Shown piece by piece: positions 12,220 to 20,907 of a DNA stretch of 21,682 nucleotides; position 1 is the first letter of the stretch; each line of letters opens with the position of its first letter. The DNA is from an uncultured Oscillospiraceae bacterium. GTDB lineage: Bacteria > Bacillota > Clostridia > Oscillospirales > Oscillospiraceae. The position numbers and the translations under genes were made by a program. The stretch is taken from the NCBI GenBank assembly GCA_900756495.1, contig CAAEKI010000185.1:1-21682 (forward strand). Direction: 5' to 3'. The notes under the pieces are model-generated. The model was given only the letters and a program-made list of their open reading frames with translations. It searched no databases and was not told the DNA's origin.

Positions 12220-14298
12220 ATGTTGGAACTGCTGGCCCCGGCCGGGTCTATGGAGGCGGTGGCCGCCGCCGTTCAGAACGGGGCGGATGCCGTCTACCTG
12301 GGGTATGGAGACTTTAACGCCCGCCGCAACGCGAAAAATTTCTCACGGGAGGAATTTGCGGCGGCGGTTTCTTATTGCCACCAGCGTGGGGTCAAGGTCT
12401 ATCTGACCCTCAATACGCTTCTGACGGACCGGGAGCTGCCCGCCGCCGCAGAGACCGCCGCCGAGGCCAATGCGCTGGGCACCGACGCGGTATTGGTTCA
12501 GGACCTGGGGGTGTTGCGGATGCTGCGGCAGGTCGCGCCGGATCTGCCCGTCCATGCATCTACCCAGATGACAGTCCACAATCTGGACGGAGTGAAGCTC
12601 TGCGCCGATCTGGGAATGACCCGGGTGGTGCTATCCCGGGAGCTATCCCGGGATCAGATAGAATATATCTGTACCCACGCCGCTGTGGAAATTGAAGTCT
12701 TCGCCCATGGAGCCCTATGTATGTGCTATTCCGGCCAGTGCTTTCTGTCTTCCGTTATTGGCGGGAGGAGCGGCAACCGCGGGCTCTGTGCACAGCCCTG
12801 CCGCCTGAAATACGGGTGGATGGACAAGGCGGACTCTTACCCCCTGTCGCTGAAGGATCTCTCGCTGGCTGGGCACCTGCGGGAGCTGCGGAAGATGGGG
12901 GTGTCCTGTGTGAAGCTGGAGGGAAGGATGAAGCGGCCTGAGTATGTGGCCGTAGTAACCCGTATCTTTTCGCAGGCGATACGAGAGGAGCGGGAGCCCT
13001 CCGCCGGGGAGATGGCCGAGCTCACCGCTGCGTTCTCACGGCAGGGCTTTACCGATGGCTTTTATACAGACGACCAGGGAAAACACATGTTCGGCGTGCG
13101 GGAGGAAGCGCCTGAACCAAAGGAACTCTTTGCACAGGCCCGAAACAGCTATCAGTGCGGAGAGGTCCAGCGGGTTCCCGTCACTTTTTACGCCCTGATC
13201 CGGCCTGGCGAACCGGCGCACGTGGGGGTACAGGACCCGGAGGGACGGGTAGTGACTGCAGAGGGAGCCGTCCCCGAAGAGGCGCACACCCGCCCGCTCA
13301 CAGCAGAGGCGGTAAAGGCACAGCTCTCCCGCACGGGCGGCACGCCTTACCGCTGCCAGCAGGTCAAGGCCCTGGTGGAGCCGGGACTCTCCCTCCCCCT
13401 GGCGGCGCTCAACGCTCTGAGGCGGGAGACGCTGGAGGGATTGAGCCGTCTCCGGATCCAGCCGCCGGAGCGAAGGACGGGCCATTACAGCCCCGGCGCC
13501 CGCTACGAGAACCGGAGGGAACGCCCTCTTCTGACTCTCTCGGTTCGGAAGGCGGAGCAGGTTACCGACGAGCTCCTGGCGTTAGGTCCTGCTCTGGTCT
13601 ACCTGCCCCTGGAAGAGCTCACCGCCCACCCGGAAAAAGCGCAGATTGCAAAGGAAGTCCGGATGGGAGTGACGCTTCCGCGGATTCTCTGGGACAGAGA
13701 GCGGGAGGAGACGGCAGAAAAACTGAAGGCCGTCCGTGCACTGGGAGTGGAGGACGCCCTGGTGGGGAACCTGGGGATGCTGGAGTTGGCGCGGGCGCTG
13801 GGGTTTGCGATCCGTGGGGACTTTGGACTGGGAGTCTTTAACGCCCAGACACTGAAAGAGCTCAAACGGCTGGGGCTTGCGTCCGCCACAGTATCCTTTG
13901 AGCTCAAGTTGGCACAGATTCGGGATATGTCCAAGATTATTGACATAGAGATGATCACATACGGACGGCTGCCGCTGATGATTACCGAGAGCTGCATCAT
14001 CAAAAACCGGACGGACCGGTGCAACTGCCAGAATGTGAATACCCTCACCGATCGAAAGGGGGCCCGCTTTCCGGTACTCCCGGCCCCCGGCTGCCGGAAT
14101 GAGATTTTTAACTCTCAGAAGCTCTTCCTGGCTGATAAGGCCGCCGATTACCGCCGCATCGGCCTTTGGGCCCAACGGCTTATGTTTACGACGGAAAATC
14201 CACGGGAGTGCGTCCAGGTGGCCCGGCGCTACCTGGACGATGACCGGTGGACGCCCAACGAGTACACCCGTGGCCTCTATTACCGGGATGTGGAGTAA
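12220..14298 (+). CDS. Peptidase U32-family protein, long form (RlhA-like)
   Basis: This 692-residue protein starts with the U32 TIM-barrel signature LLAPAGSMEAVAAAVQNGADAVYLG. It carries the family pattern EIEVFAHGALCMCYSGQCFLS (about 157-177), then GNRGLCAQPCRLKY. A middle region of about 200 residues separates this from a second part with GRLPLMITESC and later RCNCQN, supplying the further cysteines. Despite the name, studied members such as E. coli RlhA and TrhP hydroxylate cytidine in 23S rRNA or uridine in tRNA and appear to use an iron-sulfur cluster. The length and the two-part layout resemble RlhA (about 650 residues with a DUF3656 insert) more than the short TrhP forms. GGAGG precedes the ATG. 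The exact RNA target is not shown. Confidence 0.87.
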   Translation: MLELLAPAGSMEAVAAAVQNGADAVYLGYGDFNARRNAKNFSREEFAAAVSYCHQRGVKVYLTLNTLLTDRELPAAAETAAEANALGTDAVLVQDLGVLRMLRQVAPDLPVHASTQMTVHNLDGVKLCADLGMTRVVLSRELSRDQIEYICTHAAVEIEVFAHGALCMCYSGQCFLSSVIGGRSGNRGLCAQPCRLKYGWMDKADSYPLSLKDLSLAGHLRELRKMGVSCVKLEGRMKRPEYVAVVTRIFSQAIREEREPSAGEMAELTAAFSRQGFTDGFYTDDQGKHMFGVREEAPEPKELFAQARNSYQCGEVQRVPVTFYALIRPGEPAHVGVQDPEGRVVTAEGAVPEEAHTRPLTAEAVKAQLSRTGGTPYRCQQVKALVEPGLSLPLAALNALRRETLEGLSRLRIQPPERRTGHYSPGARYENRRERPLLTLSVRKAEQVTDELLALGPALVYLPLEELTAHPEKAQIAKEVRMGVTLPRILWDREREETAEKLKAVRALGVEDALVGNLGMLELARALGFAIRGDFGLGVFNAQTLKELKRLGLASATVSFELKLAQIRDMSKIIDIEMITYGRLPLMITESCIIKNRTDRCNCQNVNTLTDRKGARFPVLPAPGCRNEIFNSQKLFLADKAADYRRIGLWAQRLMFTTENPRECVQVARRYLDDDRWTPNEYTRGLYYRDVE

Positions 14299-14318
14299 GA
14301 ATATGAAGGAGCTAAGAT

Positions 14319-14762
14319 ATGCACACCAAGCTGTTTGTCAAACGGCTGGACCCACGGGTTCAGCTCCCCGCCTACCAGACGCCCGGCGCAGCCGCTATGG
14401 ACTTGGCCGCCCTTCTGGAAGAGCCGCTGACGGTGGCTCCCCGGGCTCTGGTGTCTATCCCCACAGGGCTTGCCATCGCTCTGCCCGACGCTGGCTGGGT
14501 GGCGCTGATCTTCGCACGGTCTGGCCTGGGGATCAAGCATGGGATTGCCCTCTCGAACGGCGTAGGGGTCATCGACAGCGACTACCGGGGGGAGATCCGG
14601 GTGGGACTTACCAACCTGTCTGACATCCCCTATACCATCCAGCCCGGTGACCGGATCGCCCAGCTTATGGTGGTTCCGGTGGCCCGGGCTGCCGTGCTGG
14701 AGCTGGAGGAACTCCCGGATACTGCCCGTGGGGCCGGCGGATTTGGGTCTACGGGGAAATAG
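14319..14762 (+). CDS. dut: dUTP diphosphatase (dUTPase)
   Basis: This 147-residue trimeric dUTPase hydrolyses dUTP to dUMP and pyrophosphate, keeping uracil out of DNA and supplying dTMP synthesis. The five family motifs are visible in order: AAAMDLAAL (motif 1), ARSGLGIKHG (2), GVIDSDYRGEIRVGL (3, with the catalytic Asp), GDRIAQLMV (4) and the C-terminal glycine-rich GAGGFGSTGK (5, P-loop-like). AAGGAG lies 8 bases before the ATG, and the gap from the U32 gene is 20 bases, so they are probably co-transcribed. Confidence 0.96.
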   Translation: MHTKLFVKRLDPRVQLPAYQTPGAAAMDLAALLEEPLTVAPRALVSIPTGLAIALPDAGWVALIFARSGLGIKHGIALSNGVGVIDSDYRGEIRVGLTNLSDIPYTIQPGDRIAQLMVVPVARAAVLELEELPDTARGAGGFGSTGK

Positions 14763-14794
14763 CGTTCTACACACAGAGAAAAGAGGAACATACG

Positions 14795-15400
14795 ATGGAG
14801 ATCATTCTCGCCTCCCAATCCCCGCGCCGCCGGGAGCTTCTGGAACGGATGGGGATCCGGGAATTCCGTGTTGTGGCATCAGCTGCGGATGAGACCGCTG
14901 ACCCGGCCCTCTCCCCCGCTGAGCTGGTGGAGACGCTCTCCCGCCGGAAAGCTTTGACTGTGCAGGCGCAGGAGAGGCCAGACGCCATCGTCCTCGCCGC
15001 AGATACTGTGGTAACATTGGATGGCGCTGTGTTGGGCAAGCCGGCGGATGAGGCGGCGGCCCGGCAGATGCTCTCCGCCCTCTCGGGCCGTCGCCATCAG
15101 GTATATACCGGTCTCACCGTCCTGCGGGGACAGGAGGCCTATACGGAGCATGAAATGACGGAAGTCACCTTCCGGGCGCTGTCCCAGACAGAGGTGGAGG
15201 CGTATATCGCGACCGGGGAACCTATGGACAAGGCGGGCGCTTATGGGATTCAAGGTTATGGCGCGCTCCTGGTGGAGGGGATCTCCGGAGACTATTATAA
15301 CGTTATGGGCCTGCCGGTATGCCGCCTGGGACGGATTCTGGCCGGCATGGGGGTAGACTGCCTGAATCTGGCCGCTGCCCGCGCGTCAAACAGGAGCTAA
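14795..15400 (+). CDS. maf: Maf family nucleoside triphosphate pyrophosphatase
   Basis: This 201-residue protein shows SQSPRRRELLERMG at the N-terminus, AADTVVTLDGAVLGKP in the middle and DKAGAYGIQGYGALLVEGI followed by GDYYNVMGLPV near the end. These are the conserved Maf blocks. Maf proteins cleave dTTP, UTP or modified nucleotides to monophosphates and have been linked to septum inhibition and house-cleaning. AGAGGA precedes the ATG. It lies 4 bases before mreC, a classical neighbour, so translation is probably coupled. Confidence 0.95.
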   Translation: MEIILASQSPRRRELLERMGIREFRVVASAADETADPALSPAELVETLSRRKALTVQAQERPDAIVLAADTVVTLDGAVLGKPADEAAARQMLSALSGRRHQVYTGLTVLRGQEAYTEHEMTEVTFRALSQTEVEAYIATGEPMDKAGAYGIQGYGALLVEGISGDYYNVMGLPVCRLGRILAGMGVDCLNLAAARASNRS

Positions 15401-15404
15401 GAGA

Positions 15405-16247
15405 GTGAAAGACTTTTTCCGGCAGAATGGAATCTTGATTTTAATTGCCGCCGCCCTGGTGGCTGTGATTACCTTTGTGGTAACCTCGGCGCTCGGGGGA
15501 GTGGCCAATCCCATGGCCAATTTTTTTAACTGGGTGAGTACGCCAGCCCGTAGCCTGAGCAGTTCTATTGCTGCCTGGACCGAGGAGCGGTACAGCAGCG
15601 CATACGAGCGGGATGCCATGCAGGAGGAGATCGAACGCCTGCGGCAACAGATCGCCGAACTGGAGGAGCAGGCCCGGGAGGGGGCTGCGGCAAGCCGGGA
15701 GAATGAGCGACTGCGCAATTTTATTGGCCTGGCCGAAAAGCGAAAGGACCTGACGTTTGAATCGGCTACCGTCACTGCCCACGGCAACTCCAACTGGTCC
15801 TCCACCTTTACCATCAGCAAGGGGAGCAACGCGGATATCGCCGTAGATGACTGTGTGTTGGACGATTACGGAAATCTGGTTGGCGTGGTGGCTGAAATAG
15901 GGACCAATTGGGCCGAAGTACGCACAGTGGTGGATGCCGAGATCCAGATGGGGGCGCTTCTCGCCCGCACTGATGAGGCTGCTGTCCTGGAGGGGGACTT
16001 TTCCCTCATGGGAGAAGGCCGCCTCAAGCTGACTTACCTGCCTGACAGCACGGAATTGATCGCGGGAGATCAGGTGCTCACACTGAGCCGGGAGGGGATC
16101 TATCCATCGGGATTGGTGGTGGGACATATCGAAGAGGTTCACACAGAGGCCTCCGGCATGGCCCGCTATGCCGTAATTGTTCCAGAGGCCGACCTGGACA
16201 GCCTCAAGCAGGTGTTCGTCATCAAGGATTTTGATATTGTGGAGTAA
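15405..16247 (+). CDS. mreC: Rod shape-determining protein MreC
   Basis: This 280-residue protein has one N-terminal membrane segment (about 8-30), a coiled coil (about 65-105, EEIERLRQQIAELEEQAREG) and an external beta domain. The latter includes GNSNWSSTFTISKGSNADI, GVVAEIGTNWAEVRTVVD and GDQVLTLSREGIYPSGLVVG, all typical of MreC. It organises the elongasome and contacts PBP2 outside the membrane. The GTG start 4 bases after the maf stop has AGGAG upstream. No mreB lies before it. Confidence 0.95.
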   Translation: MKDFFRQNGILILIAAALVAVITFVVTSALGGVANPMANFFNWVSTPARSLSSSIAAWTEERYSSAYERDAMQEEIERLRQQIAELEEQAREGAAASRENERLRNFIGLAEKRKDLTFESATVTAHGNSNWSSTFTISKGSNADIAVDDCVLDDYGNLVGVVAEIGTNWAEVRTVVDAEIQMGALLARTDEAAVLEGDFSLMGEGRLKLTYLPDSTELIAGDQVLTLSREGIYPSGLVVGHIEEVHTEASGMARYAVIVPEADLDSLKQVFVIKDFDIVE

Positions 16248-16253
16248 CGCCCT

Positions 16254-16766
16254 ATGACAACCAGCGATTATTGTATTAAGTGGGGAGCCTATGGCTTGGC
16301 AGTCATTCCTGTGTGGCTGCTGGAGGTGCTGGTGCTCAACCGCCTCCCATTTCCTGGGGCTTTTCCCCTGCTTCTTCCTCTGGCAGCTGTCGCAGTAGCG
16401 GTGCTGGAGGGCGGTGTGGCTGGGGCCGGCTTTGGTCTTGCAGTGGGCGTCCTTTGTGATGCAGTCTATTTTGGCGCTTCTGGAGCCTGGACCATTGGAA
16501 TGGCCCTTCTGGGGACGGGAGCGGGCGTGGCCTCCCGCTTTGGCCTGCGGCAAAACCTAGCCGGCTGCCTGCTGTGTTCACTGACCTCCTTGGTGATCAT
16601 AGATGCTGTCCGGGTCTTCTACCGATTGCTGACCGGCGTGGCCGGACCTGCCGCCCTGCTGGCAGTGGCAGTGCCTGAGGTTCTGTGGTCCCTCCTCTTT
16701 GTCTTCCCTGTCTATGCCCTGTTTCGCTGGGTGTTTAACCGTGTGCCCAAGCGGACGGTATTCTAA
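16254..16766 (+). CDS. mreD: Rod shape-determining protein MreD
   Basis: This 170-residue, very hydrophobic protein has about five membrane segments, matching MreD in size, and sits directly between mreC (6-base gap) and the PBP2 gene. MreD is a membrane part of the elongasome. Sequence conservation in this family is weak, so the call leans on topology and position. Its TAA stop is also the first part of the TAAGGAGG ribosome site for the next gene. Confidence 0.88.
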   Translation: MTTSDYCIKWGAYGLAVIPVWLLEVLVLNRLPFPGAFPLLLPLAAVAVAVLEGGVAGAGFGLAVGVLCDAVYFGASGAWTIGMALLGTGAGVASRFGLRQNLAGCLLCSLTSLVIIDAVRVFYRLLTGVAGPAALLAVAVPEVLWSLLFVFPVYALFRWVFNRVPKRTVF

Positions 16767-16776
16767 GGAGGCCCTG

Positions 16777-18897
16777 ATGGAAGGAAAGCAATTTCATACC
16801 CGTATTCATATGATTGTAGCGGTGATGTGTGCCCTGCTGCTGATCTTTTTTGGGGTGTTGTACAATCTGCAGAAGGTCAACGGGGCCTACTACCTGGAGC
16901 AGTCGAACCGAAAGATAGCCAATAAAGAGACGGTAGAGGCCGCCAGAGGAGAGCTCCTGGATCGGTATGGCCGGGTACTGGTCTCCAACCGGGCCACCTA
17001 TCAGGTGACACTGGACACCTCGCTTATGGGCAAAGAGGAGGAGCGCAACCCAAACCTGCTGGAGCTGATAGCCGTTTGCCGCGCTCACGGACAGGCCTGG
17101 ACCGATACCATTCCAATCAGTGAAACCGCCCCGTTTGTCTACACCAGTGCCGAGCCGCTTACCGCTGTCAAGACAAATGGGGACGGAACCACCACGGAAA
17201 CCCGCACCAGTTTTGGCCGGCTTTTGGATGCTCTCAATCTGAAGAGCTTGAGAGCGTTAGACCGGGATCCCACTGCGGAGGAGGCGATGAGTGCTCTTCG
17301 GGAATTTTTTGAGATTGACGCGGCGGTCTCCGACACCGATGCCAGAGCTCTGGTGGGGGTGCTGTGTGAGCTGCGCTACCGCGCCAGTGATATTGTGCGC
17401 ACGGCGTATGTCTTTACACAGGACGTGGATGTGGATTTTATTGCGGCAGTGAAGGAGCGCAATCTCCGCGGAGTCCGTATTGAGACCGCTACTGTACGCG
17501 AGTATAACACGTCTTATGCCGCCCATCTGCTGGGGCGGGTGGGCGCTATCTGGGCCGAAGAGTGGGAGTCATATAAGGCAAAGGGCTATAATATGGACGA
17601 CACCGTGGGTAAGGACGGAGTGGAAAAGGCCTTTGAGGAATATCTGCGGGGCAGGCCGGGCGTTAGAACGCTGGAGCTCTCCACCAGCGGAAAGATTGTC
17701 TCAGAGAGCTGGGATACCGATCTTGAGACCGGAGAGGTTCTGTCGCCTGAGCCAGGCAACAACGTCATCATGACACTGGATATCAAGCTCCAGGAGGTGG
17801 TAGAGCGCTCCCTGGCCGAGCGGATCCCACAGCTCCCCTCCGAACAGACCGAGGGTGCTGCCGCCGTGGTGCTGGATATGACCGGCGGGGTACTCGCACT
17901 GGCCTCCTACCCGACTTTTGACCTGTCCACCCTCTACTCCAACCAGGCCAACTACGACGCAGTGTCGGAGGATCCCCTCAAGCCCCTCTATAACCGAGCC
18001 ATACTGGGGACCTACTCCCCCGGATCCACCTTCAAGATGATTACCGCCATTGGAGCCCTGGAGGAGGATATTATAGACACCGATACTGAGTTTAAATGTG
18101 AGGGACGCTACAAGTATTATCCCCGCATCCAGGATCAGCCTATGTGCTGGATCTACCGCCAGTACGGCAGTACCCACGGCTGGGAGAATGTGACCGAGGC
18201 CATCAAGGACTCCTGCAATATTTTTTTCTATGATGCAGGGCGGCAGCTGGGTATCGAGCGGCTGAATCTGTATGCCAGGATGTTTGGACTGGGAGAGCAC
18301 ACGGGGATTGAGATAGGGGATAACGATGGTGTGGTCTCCAGTCCGGAATATACCGAGTCCCTGAACCAGACTTGGTACGAGGGAAACACGATGTATGCGG
18401 CCATTGGTCAGGAAAATACCCGCTGCACCCCCCTCCAGCTGGCCAATTACGTGGCCACCCTGGCCAATGGGGGCAAGCACTATCCGGTCCACCTGCTCAA
18501 GACCGTGAAGACCAACGACTTTTCCCAGGTGGTGGAGGAGTACGAGCCGGAGCCGCTGGACACCATAGACATCGCGCCTGAGAATCTCTCCGCCGTGCTG
18601 GAGGGAATGCGGCAGGTGGCCAGCGGAGACGGTACTGCCGCCAAGTATTTTGCCGACCTGAATGTCTCGGTGGGCGCCAAGACAGGTACGGCTCAGGTGG
18701 CCTCCACTTCGGAGGCCAATGCCGTGTTTGTATGCTTTGCCCCCTATGAGGATCCGGAAGTTGCCATCGCCATTGTGGCGGAAAAGGGCGGCGGCGGTAC
18801 AGAGCTGGCCGCCGTCGCAGCCGATATCCTCAGCTACTACTTTAACGCCGAGGATACGATTGAAGCTATCAGCACAGAAAACACCCTGCTGCGGTAG
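16777..18897 (+). CDS. mrdA: Penicillin-binding protein 2 (elongasome transpeptidase)
   Basis: This 706-residue class B PBP has one N-terminal membrane anchor (about 10-32), a dimerisation domain with NKETVEAARGELLDRYGRVL, and the transpeptidase domain. Active-site motifs are STFK at 417-420 (catalytic Ser417), SCN at 479-481 and KTG at 635-637 (GAKTGTAQV). It cross-links lateral-wall peptidoglycan together with a RodA-type polymerase and MreC. ATG 16777 is chosen because AAGGAGG lies 7 bases upstream at the mreD stop; an in-frame ATG at 16699 would add 26 residues inside mreD and has no support. The insertion between the anchor and domain core (about 95-215) is longer than in E. coli PBP2. 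Confidence 0.94.
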   Translation: MEGKQFHTRIHMIVAVMCALLLIFFGVLYNLQKVNGAYYLEQSNRKIANKETVEAARGELLDRYGRVLVSNRATYQVTLDTSLMGKEEERNPNLLELIAVCRAHGQAWTDTIPISETAPFVYTSAEPLTAVKTNGDGTTTETRTSFGRLLDALNLKSLRALDRDPTAEEAMSALREFFEIDAAVSDTDARALVGVLCELRYRASDIVRTAYVFTQDVDVDFIAAVKERNLRGVRIETATVREYNTSYAAHLLGRVGAIWAEEWESYKAKGYNMDDTVGKDGVEKAFEEYLRGRPGVRTLELSTSGKIVSESWDTDLETGEVLSPEPGNNVIMTLDIKLQEVVERSLAERIPQLPSEQTEGAAAVVLDMTGGVLALASYPTFDLSTLYSNQANYDAVSEDPLKPLYNRAILGTYSPGSTFKMITAIGALEEDIIDTDTEFKCEGRYKYYPRIQDQPMCWIYRQYGSTHGWENVTEAIKDSCNIFFYDAGRQLGIERLNLYARMFGLGEHTGIEIGDNDGVVSSPEYTESLNQTWYEGNTMYAAIGQENTRCTPLQLANYVATLANGGKHYPVHLLKTVKTNDFSQVVEEYEPEPLDTIDIAPENLSAVLEGMRQVASGDGTAAKYFADLNVSVGAKTGTAQVASTSEANAVFVCFAPYEDPEVAIAIVAEKGGGGTELAAVAADILSYYFNAEDTIEAISTENTLLR

Positions 18898-18961
18898 GCT
18901 GTTGGGCTTTTGTCCTGTGCGCAGGGTGTCCTCGGTGAAATTCTCCATGAAGGATGATTGC

Positions 18962-20788
18962 ATGACCGATCCGCAGATCTTCAACGCCCGTGATGCCCGC
19001 TATAAAAAGCCCTATGGGGCGGTGCCCTCAGGGACACAGGTAAAACTGACCCTCCGTCCACCCCGGGCTATGGGCTTTTCCCGGGCGCTGCTCACTGCGC
19101 GGTTTGAGCAGAGAGCAGATGCGGTCCGCACCGTCTCTATGCCCTGGAGCGGTATAGAGGGGGAGCGGGACCTGTTCTCCGCAGAGCTGGATACCAGGGA
19201 TTACGTGGGCCTGGTGTGGTATGCTTTCCGGCTGGAGGGATTGGACGGGCGCAGCCTGGAGCTGCCAGAACGCCAGCTTACGGTGTATGACGGCGCTGAA
19301 GCCGTACCTGCTTGGTTTGGGGACGGGATGACCTATCAGATCTTTCCAGATCGCTTTTGCCGTCTGGCAGTCCCCAGCCCGGACGGTATGGTTGGGGGGC
19401 GCTGGGTGCACTGTGACTGGGGCGAGGAGCCTGAGTACCGGCCTGACGCCAACGGTGAGATCCGCAACCGGGACTTTTTTGGCGGAAGCCTGGCCGGCGT
19501 ACGGGAGAAGCTGCCCTATCTGCAGGAGCTGGGGGTGGAGACCATCTATTTCTGTCCTATCTTTGAGGGGGCGGAGAACCACCGCTACGGCACGGGGGAC
19601 TATGAGAAGATCGATCCCATGCTGGGTGATGAGAGCGAGTTCTCCGCCCTGTGCAGGGAGGCTCATGCGCTGGGAATGCGGGTGATGCTGGACGGGGTCT
19701 TTAACCACACCGGCTTTGTCAGCCGCTATTTTAATGGCGATGGCTCCTACCCGGGGCTGGGCGCCCATCAGTCCCGGGAATCCCCCTACTATTCCTGGTT
19801 CAACTTTCAGCATTGGCCCGACCGGTATGACTCCTGGTGGGGAATCTATTCTCTGCCGGCGGTCAATGAGGCTGCCCCCGGCTACCGCGACTATATCTTC
19901 GGGAACAGGGACAGCATTGTCCGCCGGTGGCTTCGGGCCGGGGCGGACGGCTGGCGCCTTGACGTGGCCGACGAGCTGCCCGACGACTTTGTCCACGGCC
20001 TCCACGCGGCCATTCGGGCGGAAAAACCCGATGCCGTCATCGTCGGCGAGGTTTGGGAGGACGGATCCAACAAGATCGCCTACGGGGTCCGCCGCCGCCA
20101 TATTTGGGGCGGACACTGCGACGGTCTGATGAATTACCCCTTCCGCAGCGCGCTGATCGCATACCTGCTGGGAGGGGATGCGGCCCGCTTTATGGAGGAG
20201 ATGGAGCAGCTGCGCGAGAATTACCCGCCGTTTGCATTCCATGGGGCTATGAACGCCCTGGGAACTCACGACACGGTGCGGATCCTAACCCTGCTGGGAG
20301 AGGGGAGCGACCGGCGGGAGTGTACCAAGGCCTGGCGGGCAGATCACCGTCTCTCACCGGAACAGCGCAGGCTGGCAGTGAGCAGGCTCAGGCTGGGCGC
20401 TCTGATTCTCTTTGCCTTTCCCGGATCTCCCACCGTCTATTATGGGGACGAGGCGGGGATGGAGGGCTTTGAGGATCCCTTTAACCGCCGTACCTTTCCA
20501 TGGGGCGCGGAGGACGGGGGGCTGCTGTCCTGGTTTAAGGCGCTGGGGGCGGCCCGGCAAAGGCTTGCGCCGCTGCGCCGCGGGGATATCCGGTATATTA
20601 AGGCGGAGGGCCGGGTGCTGGCGTTTACCAGAAATTTGGATAGCGAAACGGTGCTCTGCGCCGTCAATGCCGGAGAGGAGCCCGCACAGGTGGAGATTCC
20701 CTGGTCAGACGATCCGCTGCTGCTGCCGCCGATGACAGGACGGCTGACGGCCAGTCCCGGCTGTAAGACCCGGTTTGAACTGTTATAA
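18962..20788 (+). CDS. GH13 alpha-glucan hydrolase, neopullulanase/cyclomaltodextrinase-like
   Basis: This 608-residue enzyme has an N-terminal beta domain (about 1-115, CBM34-like), then GMTYQIFPDRF opening the catalytic barrel. GH13 regions are DGVFNH (about 243-248), GWRLDVADE (nucleophile D334), VIVGEVWEDG (acid/base E363) and GTHDTVR (H436-D437). It should cleave alpha-1,4 links in maltodextrins, perhaps cyclodextrins or pullulan. There is no signal peptide, so it acts on imported or stored glucan in the cytoplasm. ATG 18962 is preferred because AAGGA lies 7 bases upstream; ATG 18947 would add five residues, and the open frame further upstream runs antiphase through the PBP2 gene. Its TAA overlaps a perfect TATAAT. 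It may be read through from the PBP2 operon; the 64-base gap shows no terminator. Confidence 0.9.
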   Translation: MTDPQIFNARDARYKKPYGAVPSGTQVKLTLRPPRAMGFSRALLTARFEQRADAVRTVSMPWSGIEGERDLFSAELDTRDYVGLVWYAFRLEGLDGRSLELPERQLTVYDGAEAVPAWFGDGMTYQIFPDRFCRLAVPSPDGMVGGRWVHCDWGEEPEYRPDANGEIRNRDFFGGSLAGVREKLPYLQELGVETIYFCPIFEGAENHRYGTGDYEKIDPMLGDESEFSALCREAHALGMRVMLDGVFNHTGFVSRYFNGDGSYPGLGAHQSRESPYYSWFNFQHWPDRYDSWWGIYSLPAVNEAAPGYRDYIFGNRDSIVRRWLRAGADGWRLDVADELPDDFVHGLHAAIRAEKPDAVIVGEVWEDGSNKIAYGVRRRHIWGGHCDGLMNYPFRSALIAYLLGGDAARFMEEMEQLRENYPPFAFHGAMNALGTHDTVRILTLLGEGSDRRECTKAWRADHRLSPEQRRLAVSRLRLGALILFAFPGSPTVYYGDEAGMEGFEDPFNRRTFPWGAEDGGLLSWFKALGAARQRLAPLRRGDIRYIKAEGRVLAFTRNLDSETVLCAVNAGEEPAQVEIPWSDDPLLLPPMTGRLTASPGCKTRFELL

Positions 20789-20789
20789 T
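20781..20789 (+). promoter_or_regulatory. Extended -10 promoter overlapping the GH13 stop
   Basis: TGT-TATAAT (20781-20789) is a perfect extended -10, with the GH13 stop codon inside it. The -35 region (about 20760-20766) is poor, as is common for extended -10 promoters. Transcription would start near 20796, just before the ribosome site of the 5-codon ORF, giving a dedicated leader transcript for the MFS gene. Confidence 0.5.
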
Positions 20790-20811
20790 GCGTGAAAGAG
20801 AGGAGCACGAT

Positions 20812-20829
20812 ATGCGCCGTCCGATCTAA
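20812..20829 (+). CDS. Putative leader peptide MRRPI
   Basis: A 5-codon ORF (Met-Arg-Arg-Pro-Ile-stop) has AGAGGAG 7 bases before its ATG, a better site than many real genes here. In the same frame an ATG at 20788 overlapping the GH13 stop would give a 13-codon version (MREREEHDMRRPI). It ends 78 bases before the transporter start and 4 bases before a tract complementary to that gene's ribosome site. The role as a stalling or sensing leader is inference. Confidence 0.4.
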   Translation: MRRPI

Positions 20830-20833
20830 AGCG

Positions 20834-20900
20834 TTCCTTCCATATGGCCGGACAGCCCGCCGAAAGGCGGGTATGTTGCCATACCAATCATTGGGAGGAA
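20834..20900 (+). promoter_or_regulatory. Candidate translational attenuator of the MFS gene
   Basis: UUCCUUCC (20834-20841) can pair over 8 positions (one U-G) with GGGAGGAA (20893-20900), the transporter's ribosome site. Between them are two hairpins: CCCGCC-GAAA-GGCGGG (20856-20871) and GGTATG-TTGC-CATACC (20870-20885), which share two bases. No U-tract follows either, so control of translation rather than of termination is suggested. Confidence 0.45.
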
Positions 20901-20907
20901 ACTTGAA

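Noticed and set aside
15441..16553. 370-codon minus-strand ORF opposite mreC and mreD
   Set aside because: Antisense shadow of two well-supported genes; no motif or ribosome site.
16699..16776. Upstream start of PBP2 inside mreD
   Set aside because: No ribosome site; TAAGGAGG before ATG 16777 decides the start.
18662..18961. N-terminal extension of the GH13 protein by 100 residues
   Set aside because: It runs in another frame through the PBP2 gene and is Arg/Pro/Ser-rich noise; ATG 18962 has its own ribosome site.
19028..20269. 413-codon minus-strand ORF opposite the GH13 gene
   Set aside because: Shadow of a gene with all four GH13 catalytic regions on the other strand.
20856..20871. CCCGCC-GAAA-GGCGGG hairpin as terminator of the GH13 gene
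   Set aside because: It is followed by TATGTTGCC, not a T-run, and lies inside the leader of the next gene.
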